From: COE1 sp963596435 | Lineage (GTDB): Bacteria; Bacillota; Clostridia; Lachnospirales; Lachnospiraceae | Length of the DNA: 64,000 bases | Reading direction: 5' to 3' | NCBI GenBank assembly: GCA_963596435.1 | Contig: CAVBMG010000006.1 | Span: 7,048 to 71,047 of the forward strand | Part shown: positions 1 to 9,051 of the stretch, one piece after another | How positions within the stretch are numbered: the stretch's first letter is position 1 | Layout of the letters: each line of letters begins with the position of its first letter | Notes under the pieces: model-generated | What the model was told of the DNA's origin: nothing | The model's database searches: none | What the model saw: the letters and a program-made list of their open reading frames with translations, nothing else | Translations under genes and position numbers: made by a program

Positions 1-387
1 TATGAATTTGAATATGTTCCATTGGGAGACCAAGGTGCGTACGCTTATACAGAACCGTGGTATGGCTTCTCCGTAAACAAGAACAGCGACAGTAAAGAGC
101 TGGCACTGGAGTTCATGAGATTTCTGCTGGTTTCTGACCGTCTGGATTCCATGGCAAGCATCAAAGGAATGCCATCAGCGGCAGTAAACGGTACTAATGA
201 ACGTTATGAAGGCATGACCAAAGCGAAGAACATTCAGGCATCTTTCAGTAATGATGGAAGTGTGCCAGGAGAAGTAAGAGAGATATTTGAACAGGTATGC
301 AATGATTACGGTGCAGGTACATACGCAGATACCGGGGAAGCTGCCAGGGCATATGTACAGCAATGCGCAGACATATCTCATGAATAG
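1..387 (+). CDS. ABC transporter substrate-binding protein, C-terminal fragment (5' end outside the window)
   Basis: The reading frame is open from base 1 and ends at TAG 385-387, giving about 128 residues of a C-terminal lobe. The stretch with WYGFSVNKNS, then SKELALEFMRFLL, is the usual closing part of family 1 extracellular solute-binding proteins, where the ligand-free lobe ends with a helical hinge. Such lipoproteins capture a sugar or similar solute outside the cell and deliver it to an ABC permease. The substrate cannot be read from this part, and no permease gene follows: the next gene, 23 bases on, is an unrelated acyltransferase. The permease genes, if present, would lie upstream. 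Confidence 0.7.
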   Translation, partial: YEFEYVPLGDQGAYAYTEPWYGFSVNKNSDSKELALEFMRFLLVSDRLDSMASIKGMPSAAVNGTNERYEGMTKAKNIQASFSNDGSVPGEVREIFEQVCNDYGAGTYADTGEAARAYVQQCADISHE

Positions 388-410
388 GTAGAAGGGAATT
401 TTGGTAAATC

Positions 411-1760
411 ATGAAAAAGAAAATGAATCATGATAATCTGGTAGATTCAGATAAATCAGAGAATATTATAAAGACCAAAAAGATGAAGAGGTCCATGAGT
501 CAGGAGATTCGGTGGGATAAGCTGGATAATACAGCCAATCTCTTCCCTGTTATTGCAGGGGAGAGCATGAGTAATGTCTACCGGATCAGTGTAACGCTGA
601 CCGAGCTTGTAGACCCTGAGCTTTTACAGGAAGCCCTGGATATTGTCTTGCCGAAGTTTGATGGCTTTAATCTTCGTCTGCAAAAAGGCATTTTCTGGTA
701 TTATTTTGAGGAAAATGGCAATCCTGCTCCTAAAGTAAAAGAAGAGAATACCTATCCCTGCCGTTTTATTGTGCAGAATAAAAACAAACATTATCTTTTT
801 AGGGTCACATATTTTAAATATCGTATCAATCTGGAAGTATTTCATGTATTGACAGATGGTATGGGTGGCATCAACTTCCTGAAAGAACTGACTTATCAGT
901 ATCTGCGTCTGTGTCATCCTGAGATCAGAGAAAAGGTAGGGGATGACCTGAACTGTGGCACATCCCTGAACCGTGAGGACAGCTTTATCAAAAACTACAG
1001 GAAAAGCTCATCCAAGCCATATCAGACACAGAAAGCATATCTTGTTAAGGGAGAGAAGCTTCTTCCGGGTGAGTTTGGCGTAATGCATGGATACATGAAG
1101 ATTCCTGCGTTAAAGGAAGTATGCCACAAATATGGCGTCAGCATCAATGAGTATCTTGTTGGTGTGTTTGTATACAGTGTATATCAGGAATGTCTCAAGG
1201 GAATGCCTTCGGCTAAACCAATCCGTGTAGCAGTTCCTGTAAACTTACGTCCGTATTTTGCTTCCAACACTACGAAGAATTTCTTCGTAATGGTATCGGC
1301 AGAGTTCCATCCTACCAAGGAAGATTACACATTTGAAGAAATATTGCAGACTGTGCATGAGAGTCTGAAAGCACAGATCAATAAGGAAAATCTGGAGAAG
1401 CTTTTCTCTTATAATGTATCCAATGAGAAAGTATGGATTGCAAGAATCGCACCGCTTTTTCTCAAAAATCTGGCTATGAAGATTGTGTATACCCAATCTG
1501 CGCTGGCTAATACGACTACCATAACCAACATTGGTAATATCGGGGTGGAGGATGTATATAAGCCTTATATAGAAATGTTCCACGCGTTCCTTGCAATGTC
1601 AAAAGGACAGCATATCAAGGGAACAATCTGTTCTTATGGAGATACTCTGGTATTTACATTCAGCTATGATTTGCAGGACACCGGCATTCAGAAGGTCTTT
1701 TTCCGTAAGATTGCGGCTGACGGTATCGAAGTACAGTTAGACAGTAACAGTGGATTGTAA
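411..1760 (+). CDS. Condensation-fold acyltransferase, alcohol acetyltransferase-like
   Basis: A 449-residue cytosolic protein. The key motif is H145-V-L-T-D149-G, matching the HxxxD(G) active site of the chloramphenicol acetyltransferase / condensation-domain / WES superfamily, and it falls near residue 145 as usual in that fold. No carrier or adenylation domain is attached. I expect it to move an acyl group from CoA or a carrier onto an alcohol or amine; the acceptor is unknown. The next gene starts 13 bases after the stop and encodes a zinc-ribbon membrane protein, and a MATE exporter follows 22 bases later, so the three look like one operon that modifies and exports a small molecule (inference). 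The lysine-rich first 30 residues are probably disordered. Confidence 0.65.
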   Translation: MKKKMNHDNLVDSDKSENIIKTKKMKRSMSQEIRWDKLDNTANLFPVIAGESMSNVYRISVTLTELVDPELLQEALDIVLPKFDGFNLRLQKGIFWYYFEENGNPAPKVKEENTYPCRFIVQNKNKHYLFRVTYFKYRINLEVFHVLTDGMGGINFLKELTYQYLRLCHPEIREKVGDDLNCGTSLNREDSFIKNYRKSSSKPYQTQKAYLVKGEKLLPGEFGVMHGYMKIPALKEVCHKYGVSINEYLVGVFVYSVYQECLKGMPSAKPIRVAVPVNLRPYFASNTTKNFFVMVSAEFHPTKEDYTFEEILQTVHESLKAQINKENLEKLFSYNVSNEKVWIARIAPLFLKNLAMKIVYTQSALANTTTITNIGNIGVEDVYKPYIEMFHAFLAMSKGQHIKGTICSYGDTLVFTFSYDLQDTGIQKVFFRKIAADGIEVQLDSNSGL

Positions 1761-1773
1761 GAGGGATAGAAAT

Positions 1774-2439
1774 ATGAGTAGATGCAAACAATGTAATATT
1801 GAAATATTAGAACCGACAGAGCGATGCCCTTTGTGTAATTCTGTACTGGAGAAATCAGAGGATCTGGAGGCTATGTATCCGCAGATTCATCAGAAGGCAA
1901 GGGCTTTTACCATGATATTAAGAGTCTACAGCTTTCTTGCCATTACCATTGAACTGATTCTGTTTACGCTGGCATTCTTTGCGAAAATCAGTTATCTGAC
2001 TGTACTGATTCCAGCACTGTTTCTATTCTATATTTATATGGTGCTGCGTTTTGCAGTCATAGGAAAGAGCGGTCACAGGGCAAAAATCATTGTTCTGGCA
2101 TTTCTTGCAGTTGCGATCATGGTTGCACTGGATTATATACGCGGCTTCAATGGATGGTCTATTAATTACGTATTCCCTTCGGCAGTTATTGCAGTAGATG
2201 TAGGTATTCTGCTTCTGATTTTTATTAACAAGCGAAACTGGCAGAGCTATGTCATGCCGGAGCTGTTTATGATTCTGGTAAGTCTGGCTGGAATCCTTTT
2301 GAGAGCGCTGGATATTATTACACATCCTTTGGCTATTGTTATCGCACTGGATTTCTCTGTGCTTTTGTTCCTGGGAACGATCATCATTGGAGGACGACGC
2401 GCCAGAATGGAATTAAAGAGAAGATTTCATATCAAATAA
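1774..2439 (+). CDS. Zinc-ribbon membrane protein (DUF6320-like)
   Basis: 221 residues from ATG 1774, chosen because GAGGGATAG lies just upstream; an earlier in-frame ATG at 1750 overlaps the previous gene. The N-terminus carries a treble-cleft zinc ribbon (C-x2-C near residues 4-7, then CPLC near residue 20). It is followed by about six hydrophobic segments from residue 45 to 212 and a basic tail. This architecture matches what I know as DUF6320, which often accompanies the acyltransferase family encoded just upstream. The function is not established; the pairing suggests the two proteins act together at the membrane. Confidence 0.6.
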   Translation: MSRCKQCNIEILEPTERCPLCNSVLEKSEDLEAMYPQIHQKARAFTMILRVYSFLAITIELILFTLAFFAKISYLTVLIPALFLFYIYMVLRFAVIGKSGHRAKIIVLAFLAVAIMVALDYIRGFNGWSINYVFPSAVIAVDVGILLLIFINKRNWQSYVMPELFMILVSLAGILLRALDIITHPLAIVIALDFSVLLFLGTIIIGGRRARMELKRRFHIK

Positions 2440-2461
2440 ATACAGGGTGGAGTATTAGACT

Positions 2462-3808
2462 ATGACCAAAGAAAAAGATCATGCTTTTTATTCAAAATTA
2501 TGGAGTCTGATGATTCCTATTCTGCTTCAGAATCTTATGCTGGCGCTGGTGGCAGTAGCAGATGCCTTTATGCTTGGCGGACTGGATCAGAATTATATGT
2601 CAGCGGTCTCTCTTGCAACGCAGATTCAGTTTATACAGAATATGTTTCTTTCTGCGGCAACAGCCAGCCTTGGAATTCTTGGAGCGCAATATTGGGGAAA
2701 AGGCGATATTACTACACTGGATGATATATTCTGCATGGCATTAAGATTATGTGGACTGGTCTCTGTTTTATTCTTCTGTGCATGCATGTTCATCCCGGAT
2801 AAGCTGATGCTGATATTTACCAATGAAACAGTATTGATAGAGTATGGTGTAAGTTATCTGCGTATAGCGGGATTCTCTTATCTTCTGACGGGAATTTCAC
2901 AGTGTTATCTTGTTATTATGAAGACAAGTGAACACGCCAGAACTACAGCAATCATCAGTTCTGCCACAGTATGTATCAATATTGTGCTCAATGCAGTGCT
3001 GATATTTGGGGGCTTTGGAATGCCTGCGCTGAATGTGCGTGGAGCAGCCATAGCAACACTGATATCCAGAATTATAGAATTGACTGTATCAGTCATTGCA
3101 TCATACAGACCAGGATATATACATCCATACATAGGGCGGCTTTTTAAGAGAAATAAGCAGCTTGCACAGGATTTTTGCAAGTGTGCCCTGCCACTTCTTG
3201 GAGCGTGTCTTTTCTGGGGAATAGGATTTACCTCCTATTCTTCCTTTATGGGACATCTGGGAACCGATGCGGCGGCAGCCAATTCTGTTGCGGCAGTTGT
3301 CCGTGACATTATATGCTGTTTCAGTGCGGGAATCTCCAGTGCTGCAGGAATTATGATCGGTAATGAGCTTGGAGCCGGTAATCTGGAACGTGGTAAGGCA
3401 TATGGTATTCGATTATTGAAGATTTCCATTGCATGTGGTTTTGTAATGTCTCTGCTGATGGGCGTTTCTGCACCGATTATTCTGCATTTTGTGAAATTGA
3501 CGCCTCAGGCAGCCACGTATCTGAAAGGAATGTTTGGTGTGATTGCCTTTTATATGATTGGGCGTTCTATTAATGATGTTACGATCAATGGTATTTTTGG
3601 AGCGGGTGGAGATACTATGTTTGATATGTACAGTCTGGCGGTCTGCATGTGGTGTCTGGCGATTCCACTGGCTGCAATCGGAACCTATGTACTGCACTGG
3701 CCGGTAGTGGTAGTCTATGCCTGCACATGCATTGATGAAGTAGGCAAGATTCCCTGGGTTTTGCTCCATTTTAGAAAATATAAATGGGTAAAAGATTTAA
3801 CGAGATAG
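2462..3808 (+). CDS. MATE family efflux transporter
   Basis: 448 residues with twelve predicted membrane segments in two homologous halves. The N-terminal LMIPILLQNLMLALVAVADAFMLG is the classic first MatE helix. MATE proteins export cationic drugs or metabolites using a Na+ or H+ gradient across the cytoplasmic membrane. It starts 22 bases after the zinc-ribbon gene and is probably the third gene of that operon, which makes export of the acyltransferase product a reasonable guess. It is the first of six MATE genes in this window and the only one without a neighbouring dedicated regulator. Confidence 0.88.
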   Translation: MTKEKDHAFYSKLWSLMIPILLQNLMLALVAVADAFMLGGLDQNYMSAVSLATQIQFIQNMFLSAATASLGILGAQYWGKGDITTLDDIFCMALRLCGLVSVLFFCACMFIPDKLMLIFTNETVLIEYGVSYLRIAGFSYLLTGISQCYLVIMKTSEHARTTAIISSATVCINIVLNAVLIFGGFGMPALNVRGAAIATLISRIIELTVSVIASYRPGYIHPYIGRLFKRNKQLAQDFCKCALPLLGACLFWGIGFTSYSSFMGHLGTDAAAANSVAAVVRDIICCFSAGISSAAGIMIGNELGAGNLERGKAYGIRLLKISIACGFVMSLLMGVSAPIILHFVKLTPQAATYLKGMFGVIAFYMIGRSINDVTINGIFGAGGDTMFDMYSLAVCMWCLAIPLAAIGTYVLHWPVVVVYACTCIDEVGKIPWVLLHFRKYKWVKDLTR

Positions 3809-3814
3809 ATTTTG

Positions 3815-3823
3815 TGCTATACT
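3815..3823 (+). promoter_or_regulatory. Candidate extended -10 promoter of the Sapep gene
   Basis: TGTGCTATACT before position 3824 gives a TG-N-TATACT extended -10 element about 30 bases upstream of the peptidase start. No good -35 is visible, which extended -10 promoters can tolerate. GGAGG at 3846-3850 is the ribosome binding site. Confidence 0.35.
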
Positions 3824-3854
3824 GTAAGCAGATTTATATAATTTGGAGGAAATT

Positions 3855-5213
3855 ATGAGTATAAAAGAAGAAATTCATGCATTATCAGATGAAATGATAA
3901 CAAATCTTGGAAGATTGGTTGCGATTGATTCACAGCTTGGTACTCCCGCAGAAGGAATGCCTTTTGGTGAAGGACCTGCCAAGGCTCTCAGCGAAGGACT
4001 TAAAATAGCACAGGAGCTTGGTTTCCATACTGTGAATCTGGATAATTACTGTGGCTATGCGGAAATGGGAGAGGGCGAGGAAATCGTGGGTATCGCCGGA
4101 CATCTGGATATTGTGCCTGTAGGCGGCGACTGGACACATGATCCTTTTAAACTGACCCGCGAGGGTGATTATGTCTATGGTCGTGGTACAACGGATGATA
4201 AAGGCCCGGTTCTGGAAGCACTGTATGCCATGAAGCTTCTGCGTGATTCTGGCGTTAAGCTTAACAAAAGAGTACGTCTTATCATGGGATGTAATGAAGA
4301 GACAGGTTCCAAGTGTATGGAACACTATAATGAAGTAGCAGAGGAACTTTCCTGTGGATTTACCCCGGATGCCAATTTCCCCTGTATTCATGGAGAAAAA
4401 GGACATATGTCCATGATGGCATATTCAAAGAATACGAAGATTATTTCCATGAATGGCGGTTTTGTATCCAATGCCGTATGTGACACCTGTACCACAGTAA
4501 TCCCGGCATCAGCAGGAATGGAGGACAAGCTGGAAGAAGCACTCTCCCAGGCTGGACTGAAAGAATATAAGGTAACAGAGGAAAACGGTCAGATCAGTAT
4601 CTATGCAAAGGGTATACCGGCACATGCAAGTACACCGACTCTTGGAGTCAATGCCGCAGGTGTAACCTTTGAATGCCTTGAAAAGGCTGGTTTTGAAGAT
4701 GATTTTGTCAAATTCTATAATTCTCATCTTGGAACAGCCTGCGATGGTTCAGGAATTGGTCTGAAATTTGAAGATGAGTATGGTGATCTGACATTCTGTA
4801 ATGGAATTGTCAAGACTGAGGATGGAGTGATCTCCTGCACAATTGATATTAGAGTACCGGTTACATTAAAGGCACAACAGGTTCGTAAGATGTGTGAAGG
4901 CAGACTGGAAGATGAGAATGGACGAATCGAGATCATTGAGATCGGTGATCCATTGTTCTTCCCAAGACAATCTCCACTTGTAGAAGCTCTGTATAAGGCA
5001 TATGTAGATGTAACAGGCGATACAGAAAATGAACCTATGGTAATAGGTGGTGGAACCTATGCCAAATCATTGAAGAATATCATTGCATTCGGACCGGAGA
5101 AACTGGGAGTTGATTACCGTATTCACAGTGCTGACGAATATATTCTTGTATCAGGAATGGAAGAAGCAGTTCAGATCTATATGGAAGCAATCAGAAACCT
5201 GCTTACAATCTAG
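3855..5213 (+). CDS. Sapep family metal-dependent dipeptidase (PepV-like)
   Basis: 452 residues from ATG 3855, which follows GGAGGAAATT; a more upstream start would swallow the ribosome binding site. M20/Sapep metallopeptidase features are clear: H-L-D in GHLDIVPVGGDW (about 83-85), the bridging aspartate region TTDDKGP (about 112-117) and the general base pair NEETGS (about 147-152). A lid domain occupies the middle. These cytosolic enzymes cleave dipeptides, including beta-Ala and D-amino acid dipeptides, using two Zn2+ or Mn2+ ions. It has its own upstream promoter-like element and stands apart from the MATE operon. Family assignment is secure; exact substrate range is not visible. Confidence 0.88.
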   Translation: MSIKEEIHALSDEMITNLGRLVAIDSQLGTPAEGMPFGEGPAKALSEGLKIAQELGFHTVNLDNYCGYAEMGEGEEIVGIAGHLDIVPVGGDWTHDPFKLTREGDYVYGRGTTDDKGPVLEALYAMKLLRDSGVKLNKRVRLIMGCNEETGSKCMEHYNEVAEELSCGFTPDANFPCIHGEKGHMSMMAYSKNTKIISMNGGFVSNAVCDTCTTVIPASAGMEDKLEEALSQAGLKEYKVTEENGQISIYAKGIPAHASTPTLGVNAAGVTFECLEKAGFEDDFVKFYNSHLGTACDGSGIGLKFEDEYGDLTFCNGIVKTEDGVISCTIDIRVPVTLKAQQVRKMCEGRLEDENGRIEIIEIGDPLFFPRQSPLVEALYKAYVDVTGDTENEPMVIGGGTYAKSLKNIIAFGPEKLGVDYRIHSADEYILVSGMEEAVQIYMEAIRNLLTI

Positions 5214-5263
5214 CAACTAACCGAAGTATTCCAGGGTAACAGCCTGAAAAAGAAAGGGTCATT

Positions 5264-7825
5264 ATGAAGCTGAAGGATAAGGACTACAGACAGATTATAT
5301 GGGGACTGCTTGCAGTAATTACCATTGTGATTGGCGGTGCGCTTGTATTTGTCAGACTATATGGAACTTTCATAGATAAAACACTCTATGCCGAGCGTCT
5401 AAGCCAAATGAGAGAAGTGACAACACAGCTCTTCTCCGGGCTGGAGGACGTGGCAAGCAACCAGTGGCATACGGCTTCTGAGCAATGCCGTGCATTAGAG
5501 CTGGATGCTCCGCAGACAATGGATGAGTTAATCAGCTTCATGAAAGACCAGTTTTATCTTGGCGATTTTGATTCTATTCAATGCAGTGTTGTAGCTGTAG
5601 ATACAGAGGGAATATATTATACACAGGACGGACAACAGGGACTTTTATCACAGAGGGATTACCTGAAAGCATTACCGGAACGTATCAGTTTTGTATCCAG
5701 TTCCATGATTTCGGATGAAACGCGTATGGTATTTTTACAACAGCTTGATGAATCTGCAATAATCAGAAACGGTAATCATAAGATTGAGATAAAATATTTT
5801 GGAATTGCACAGAATATGGAAGAATTGAATCCTTATTTTAACTGTACTGCGTATAATGGCAATAACAAGGTATATGTTATTAATTCTGATGGATTCAAGC
5901 TGTTCAGTAGCAGTGGTGATGATATTATTAAGGGAGTGAATGTCTATCACGAACTTAATAAGCTGAAGTATCTGCATGGAAGCACCTTCAGCCTGGCAAG
6001 GCAGGAGCTGGAAGAAAACAATATTGCCTATTCTAATGCATTGCTTGATGATGAAGAGATTTACTATGCGCTCTATCATATGGATAATGCAGCATGGACA
6101 TTGCTGTTTCTTGTACCGTCTGAATATGTGGCTGCCAATACAGTACATCTGGTAAATATGACAATACGTCTTGTATTGATATTTGCAGGAATCGTACTTG
6201 TACTCTGTGTGATAGCGATTATTATGCTTATGAAATCACAGCAAAAGACAGCGCTGGAGATAGAACGAACCAATAATGAGCATCTGGAGAAGATGAACAG
6301 AGAATTGTCTGATGCTGTGGAACTGGCAAAACGGGCGACACAGGAGGCTGAAAATGCCAATAAGGCGAAGAGTGATTTCCTGTCCAATATGAGCCATGAT
6401 ATACGAACTCCCATGAATGCCATTGTGGGTATTGCAAGTCTGATGGAGCACGACAAGGGAGATCCTGATAAACTGGACACTTATATTCATAAAATACAGA
6501 AATCCAGTCAGCATCTTTTAGGGCTTATCAATGATGTGCTGGATATGAGCAAGATTGAATCCAGCGATGTTTCCCTTAACAATGAAGCTGTAAATCTTGC
6601 AGAACAGGTGGCGCAGGTGGACAGTGTTATCCGTCCACAGGCAGAGGATCGCGGACAGAAATTCATTATCCGGGTTCATGAGATCAGACATGAATACCTG
6701 ATAGGAGATTCGGTACGTCTGCGGCAGATTTTTATTAATCTGTTGTCCAATGCAGTCAAATATACCCCTTATGGTGGAACTGTTTCACTGGATCTGAAAG
6801 AAGATCCCTGTACATACGAGGGCTATGCAGCGATTCGCATTACAGTGACAGATACCGGTTATGGCATGTCACCTGAATTCATGGCCCATGTGTTTGAGCC
6901 TTTTACCCGTGCGGAGAATTCGACGACGAATAAAGTGCAGGGCACGGGACTTGGCATGGCGATTACCAAAAATATCGTTGATCTGATGGGCGGCAGCATT
7001 CAGGTACAAAGTGAACCCGGAAAAGGTACGACCTTTGATGTGGTATTGACTCTGGCAATTGACCAGGGAATAGAACAGGAGATCAACGCTAAAAGTGTAT
7101 TGCTGATCTCGGAAGAGAATGCGTTGATCAAAAATATGAGCGCAGCCTTTTTGGAAACCAGTATTGACTTCCATGTTGCAGCAACAGAAGCTGATGCTAT
7201 GATGTTTGTAGACAGGAAAAAAATGGATGTGATTATACTGGCAGGACATTTGCATGATCGGACACTGCCAGATACCGTGAAGCTATTGCGCGGGTCAGCC
7301 AAGGACACTGTTCTGATATTCTGCTGTGATTATGTGAAACAGGAGCAGGTACATGATGATACTGTTCTGACACAAAAAGAGGATAGTTTCGCATTAAAGG
7401 GAATGCGCTTCCTCTGTGCAGAGGATAATACACTGAATGCAGAAATTCTGGAAGCCATACTGGACATGAATCATGCCACATGTACGATATACCCTGATGG
7501 CGCAGAGCTGGTGAAGGCTTTTGCAGATGTAAAACCAGGGGAATATGATGCTATTTTAATGGATGTACAGATGCCTAACATGAATGGTCTGGATGCTACC
7601 AGGGCGATCCGAAAGGGCAGCAATCCACTGGGAAAGGAGATTCCCATTATAGCAATGACTGCGAATGCGTTCAGCTCGGATGTGCAGGATTGTCTGAATG
7701 CAGGAATGGATGCACATGTCTCTAAGCCGCTTCAGATATTTATGCTGGAGAGGGCATTGAGAAGTGTTATGAATTCAAGTACGCGGGGGGGGGGACACGT
7801 GTCCGCACTAAGAAGACACGAGTAA
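5264..7825 (+). CDS. Hybrid sensor histidine kinase with two C-terminal receiver-like domains
   Basis: About 853 residues. Order: membrane segment near 10-32, extracytoplasmic sensor 33-297 (Cache-like by size and position), second membrane segment near 300-323, coiled linker, HisKA with SHDIRTPMN (phospho-acceptor H378), ATPase domain with N-box N497, DTGYGM (531-536) and GTGLGM (561-566), a degenerate receiver around 611-690 without a clear acceptor Asp, and a full receiver with EDN at 721-723, D768 in LMDVQMPN and K822. It senses an external signal and relays phosphate internally; no separate output regulator is adjacent except the LysR gene two bases downstream. The last codons hold a G10 run (7785-7794); a length change there alters the tail or fuses it to LysR. 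Confidence 0.9.
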   Translation: MKLKDKDYRQIIWGLLAVITIVIGGALVFVRLYGTFIDKTLYAERLSQMREVTTQLFSGLEDVASNQWHTASEQCRALELDAPQTMDELISFMKDQFYLGDFDSIQCSVVAVDTEGIYYTQDGQQGLLSQRDYLKALPERISFVSSSMISDETRMVFLQQLDESAIIRNGNHKIEIKYFGIAQNMEELNPYFNCTAYNGNNKVYVINSDGFKLFSSSGDDIIKGVNVYHELNKLKYLHGSTFSLARQELEENNIAYSNALLDDEEIYYALYHMDNAAWTLLFLVPSEYVAANTVHLVNMTIRLVLIFAGIVLVLCVIAIIMLMKSQQKTALEIERTNNEHLEKMNRELSDAVELAKRATQEAENANKAKSDFLSNMSHDIRTPMNAIVGIASLMEHDKGDPDKLDTYIHKIQKSSQHLLGLINDVLDMSKIESSDVSLNNEAVNLAEQVAQVDSVIRPQAEDRGQKFIIRVHEIRHEYLIGDSVRLRQIFINLLSNAVKYTPYGGTVSLDLKEDPCTYEGYAAIRITVTDTGYGMSPEFMAHVFEPFTRAENSTTNKVQGTGLGMAITKNIVDLMGGSIQVQSEPGKGTTFDVVLTLAIDQGIEQEINAKSVLLISEENALIKNMSAAFLETSIDFHVAATEADAMMFVDRKKMDVIILAGHLHDRTLPDTVKLLRGSAKDTVLIFCCDYVKQEQVHDDTVLTQKEDSFALKGMRFLCAEDNTLNAEILEAILDMNHATCTIYPDGAELVKAFADVKPGEYDAILMDVQMPNMNGLDATRAIRKGSNPLGKEIPIIAMTANAFSSDVQDCLNAGMDAHVSKPLQIFMLERALRSVMNSSTRGGGHVSALRRHE
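7785..7804 (+). repeat. G10 homopolymer abutting a 12-bp palindrome inside the kinase 3' end
   Basis: Ten consecutive G at 7785-7794 encode part of R-G-G-G. They run into the perfect palindrome GGACACGTGTCC (7793-7804). The right side continues to CCGC and the left side starts GCGG, so the site looks like a 16-bp palindrome widened by extra G residues. One added G makes the kinase frame continue without a stop into the LysR start at 7828; one lost G ends it at TAA after five codons. Confidence 0.8.
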
Positions 7826-7827
7826 AG

Positions 7828-8712
7828 ATGGAGTTAAGAGTGCTTCGTTATTTTCTGACTGTGGCAAAAGAACAAAGCTTTACGAAAGCGGCACAACAAC
7901 TGAATATTACGCAGCCTACTCTCTCAAGACAGCTTGCCGCACTGGAAGACGAGCTGGGGGCGAAGCTCTTTATCCGTGGAAAACACAGCATTACGCTTAC
8001 GAATGAGGGGCTTTTGCTAAAAAGACGTGCATTGGAGCTGGTTGACCTTGAAGATAAGATAGTAAGTGAATTCAAAGGGAATGAGAATCTGGTAGAAGGC
8101 AGGATCACGATAGGCTGTGGTGAGTTCATGGCAATAGAGACGCTTGCGCAGATATGTGGCAGATACCGGGACAGATATCCGATGGTCCAATTTGCACTGC
8201 ATACAGGAACCGCAGACACCATATATGAGATGATGAATAAAGGACTGGTTGATATTGGATTATTTCTGGAGCCGGTCAATACACAGAATCTGGATTATAT
8301 CAGAATACAGAACAGTGATCACTGGGTCGTAACCATGAGAGCGGATGATCCTTTGGCGAAGAAAGATGCCATTACAAAGGATGACCTGATGGAGCTTCCG
8401 CTTATTCTGCCTGAGCGCTTAACAGTGCAGAGTGAGCTGGCAAACTGGTTTGGCAAGGATTTTGGCAGGATTCATGTTGCATTTACCAGTAATCTTGGCA
8501 CGAATGCAGGCATTATGGCAATGCATGGACTTGGATATCCTGTATCCATTGAAGGTGCAGCAAGATATTGGGATAAGCAGATGATTGTTCAAAAAAGGCT
8601 GTCCCCGGAGATACAATCAAGCACTGTAATTGCATGGAGAAGAAATATTCCCTATTCCCTTGCAGTCAGCAAGTTTATAGAAGAGTTAAATAACTTTGTA
8701 CCTGAAAGTTAG
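7828..8712 (+). CDS. LysR family transcriptional regulator
   Basis: 294 residues with an N-terminal winged HTH (MELRVLRYFLTVAKEQSFTKAAQQLNITQPTLSRQLAALE, the textbook LysR start) and a periplasmic-binding-like effector domain from about residue 90. LysR proteins bind a small molecule in the C-terminal domain and control nearby promoters as tetramers. It begins two bases after the kinase stop, so translation is probably coupled to the kinase. There is no divergent partner, which is unusual for this family. The stop codon (8710-8712) lies inside a repeated leader element that precedes the CsoR gene. Confidence 0.9.
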   Translation: MELRVLRYFLTVAKEQSFTKAAQQLNITQPTLSRQLAALEDELGAKLFIRGKHSITLTNEGLLLKRRALELVDLEDKIVSEFKGNENLVEGRITIGCGEFMAIETLAQICGRYRDRYPMVQFALHTGTADTIYEMMNKGLVDIGLFLEPVNTQNLDYIRIQNSDHWVVTMRADDPLAKKDAITKDDLMELPLILPERLTVQSELANWFGKDFGRIHVAFTSNLGTNAGIMAMHGLGYPVSIEGAARYWDKQMIVQKRLSPEIQSSTVIAWRRNIPYSLAVSKFIEELNNFVPES

Positions 8713-8738
8713 CAGGTTACAGAAAGGCATGGTTATTA
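8698..8738 (+). repeat. Interspersed leader element, copy 1 (before csoR)
   Basis: GTACCTG at 8698-8704 can pair with CAGGTTAC at 8713-8720. The hairpin is followed by AGAAAGG and GGTTATTA, then exactly two bases before the ATG at 8741. The 34 bases 8705-8738 differ at 4 positions from copy 2 (26005-26038) and at 7 from copy 3 (46151-46184). All three precede a start codon at the same distance. Confidence 0.7.
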
Positions 8739-8740
8739 AT

Positions 8741-9013
8741 ATGAAAAAGTGTATGGATTCTGAGAATCTCCACAGGAGATTGAAAAAAATAATTGGACAG
8801 GTACAGGCAATTGACCGCATGGTAGATGAAGATATTCCATGTGAGGATATTCTGTCGCAGTTAAATGCAGCGAAATCAGCATTGAATAAATGTGGACAGG
8901 TTGTTCTGGAGGGACACATTAATCATTGCATTAAAGATGCCATAGAAAGCGGTGACGAGGAAGAAATCAAGAACTTCACCAAGGCAATTGAACGATTTGC
9001 CAATATGCAATAA
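8741..9013 (+). CDS. csoR: CsoR-type metal-sensitive repressor
   Basis: 90 residues from ATG 8741. Four-helix DUF156 fold without a classical HTH. The copper-binding triad is intact with canonical spacing: C34, H59 and C63 (25 then 4 residues apart, as in CsoR 36/61/65). Apo-CsoR binds GC-rich pseudo-palindromes with T/A flanks and releases on Cu(I); such a site covers the promoter of the ATPase gene that follows. The sensitivity could extend to other soft metals, but the C-H-C set rather than the RcnR N-terminal His set favours copper. The ribosome binding site AAAGG sits about 13 bases from the ATG, rather far. A terminator follows, so the ATPase has its own promoter. Confidence 0.85.
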   Translation: MKKCMDSENLHRRLKKIIGQVQAIDRMVDEDIPCEDILSQLNAAKSALNKCGQVVLEGHINHCIKDAIESGDEEEIKNFTKAIERFANMQ

Positions 9014-9024
9014 TGTAAAATATG

Positions 9025-9050
9025 AAAAACAGCGTTGTGCTGTTTTTTTT
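9025..9050 (+). terminator. Intrinsic terminator after csoR
   Basis: AAAAACAGC (9025-9033), loop GTTGT, GCTGTTTTT (9039-9047) and further T. It separates csoR from the ATPase transcript, whose -35 begins two bases after the T run. Confidence 0.8.
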
Positions 9051-9051
9051 A

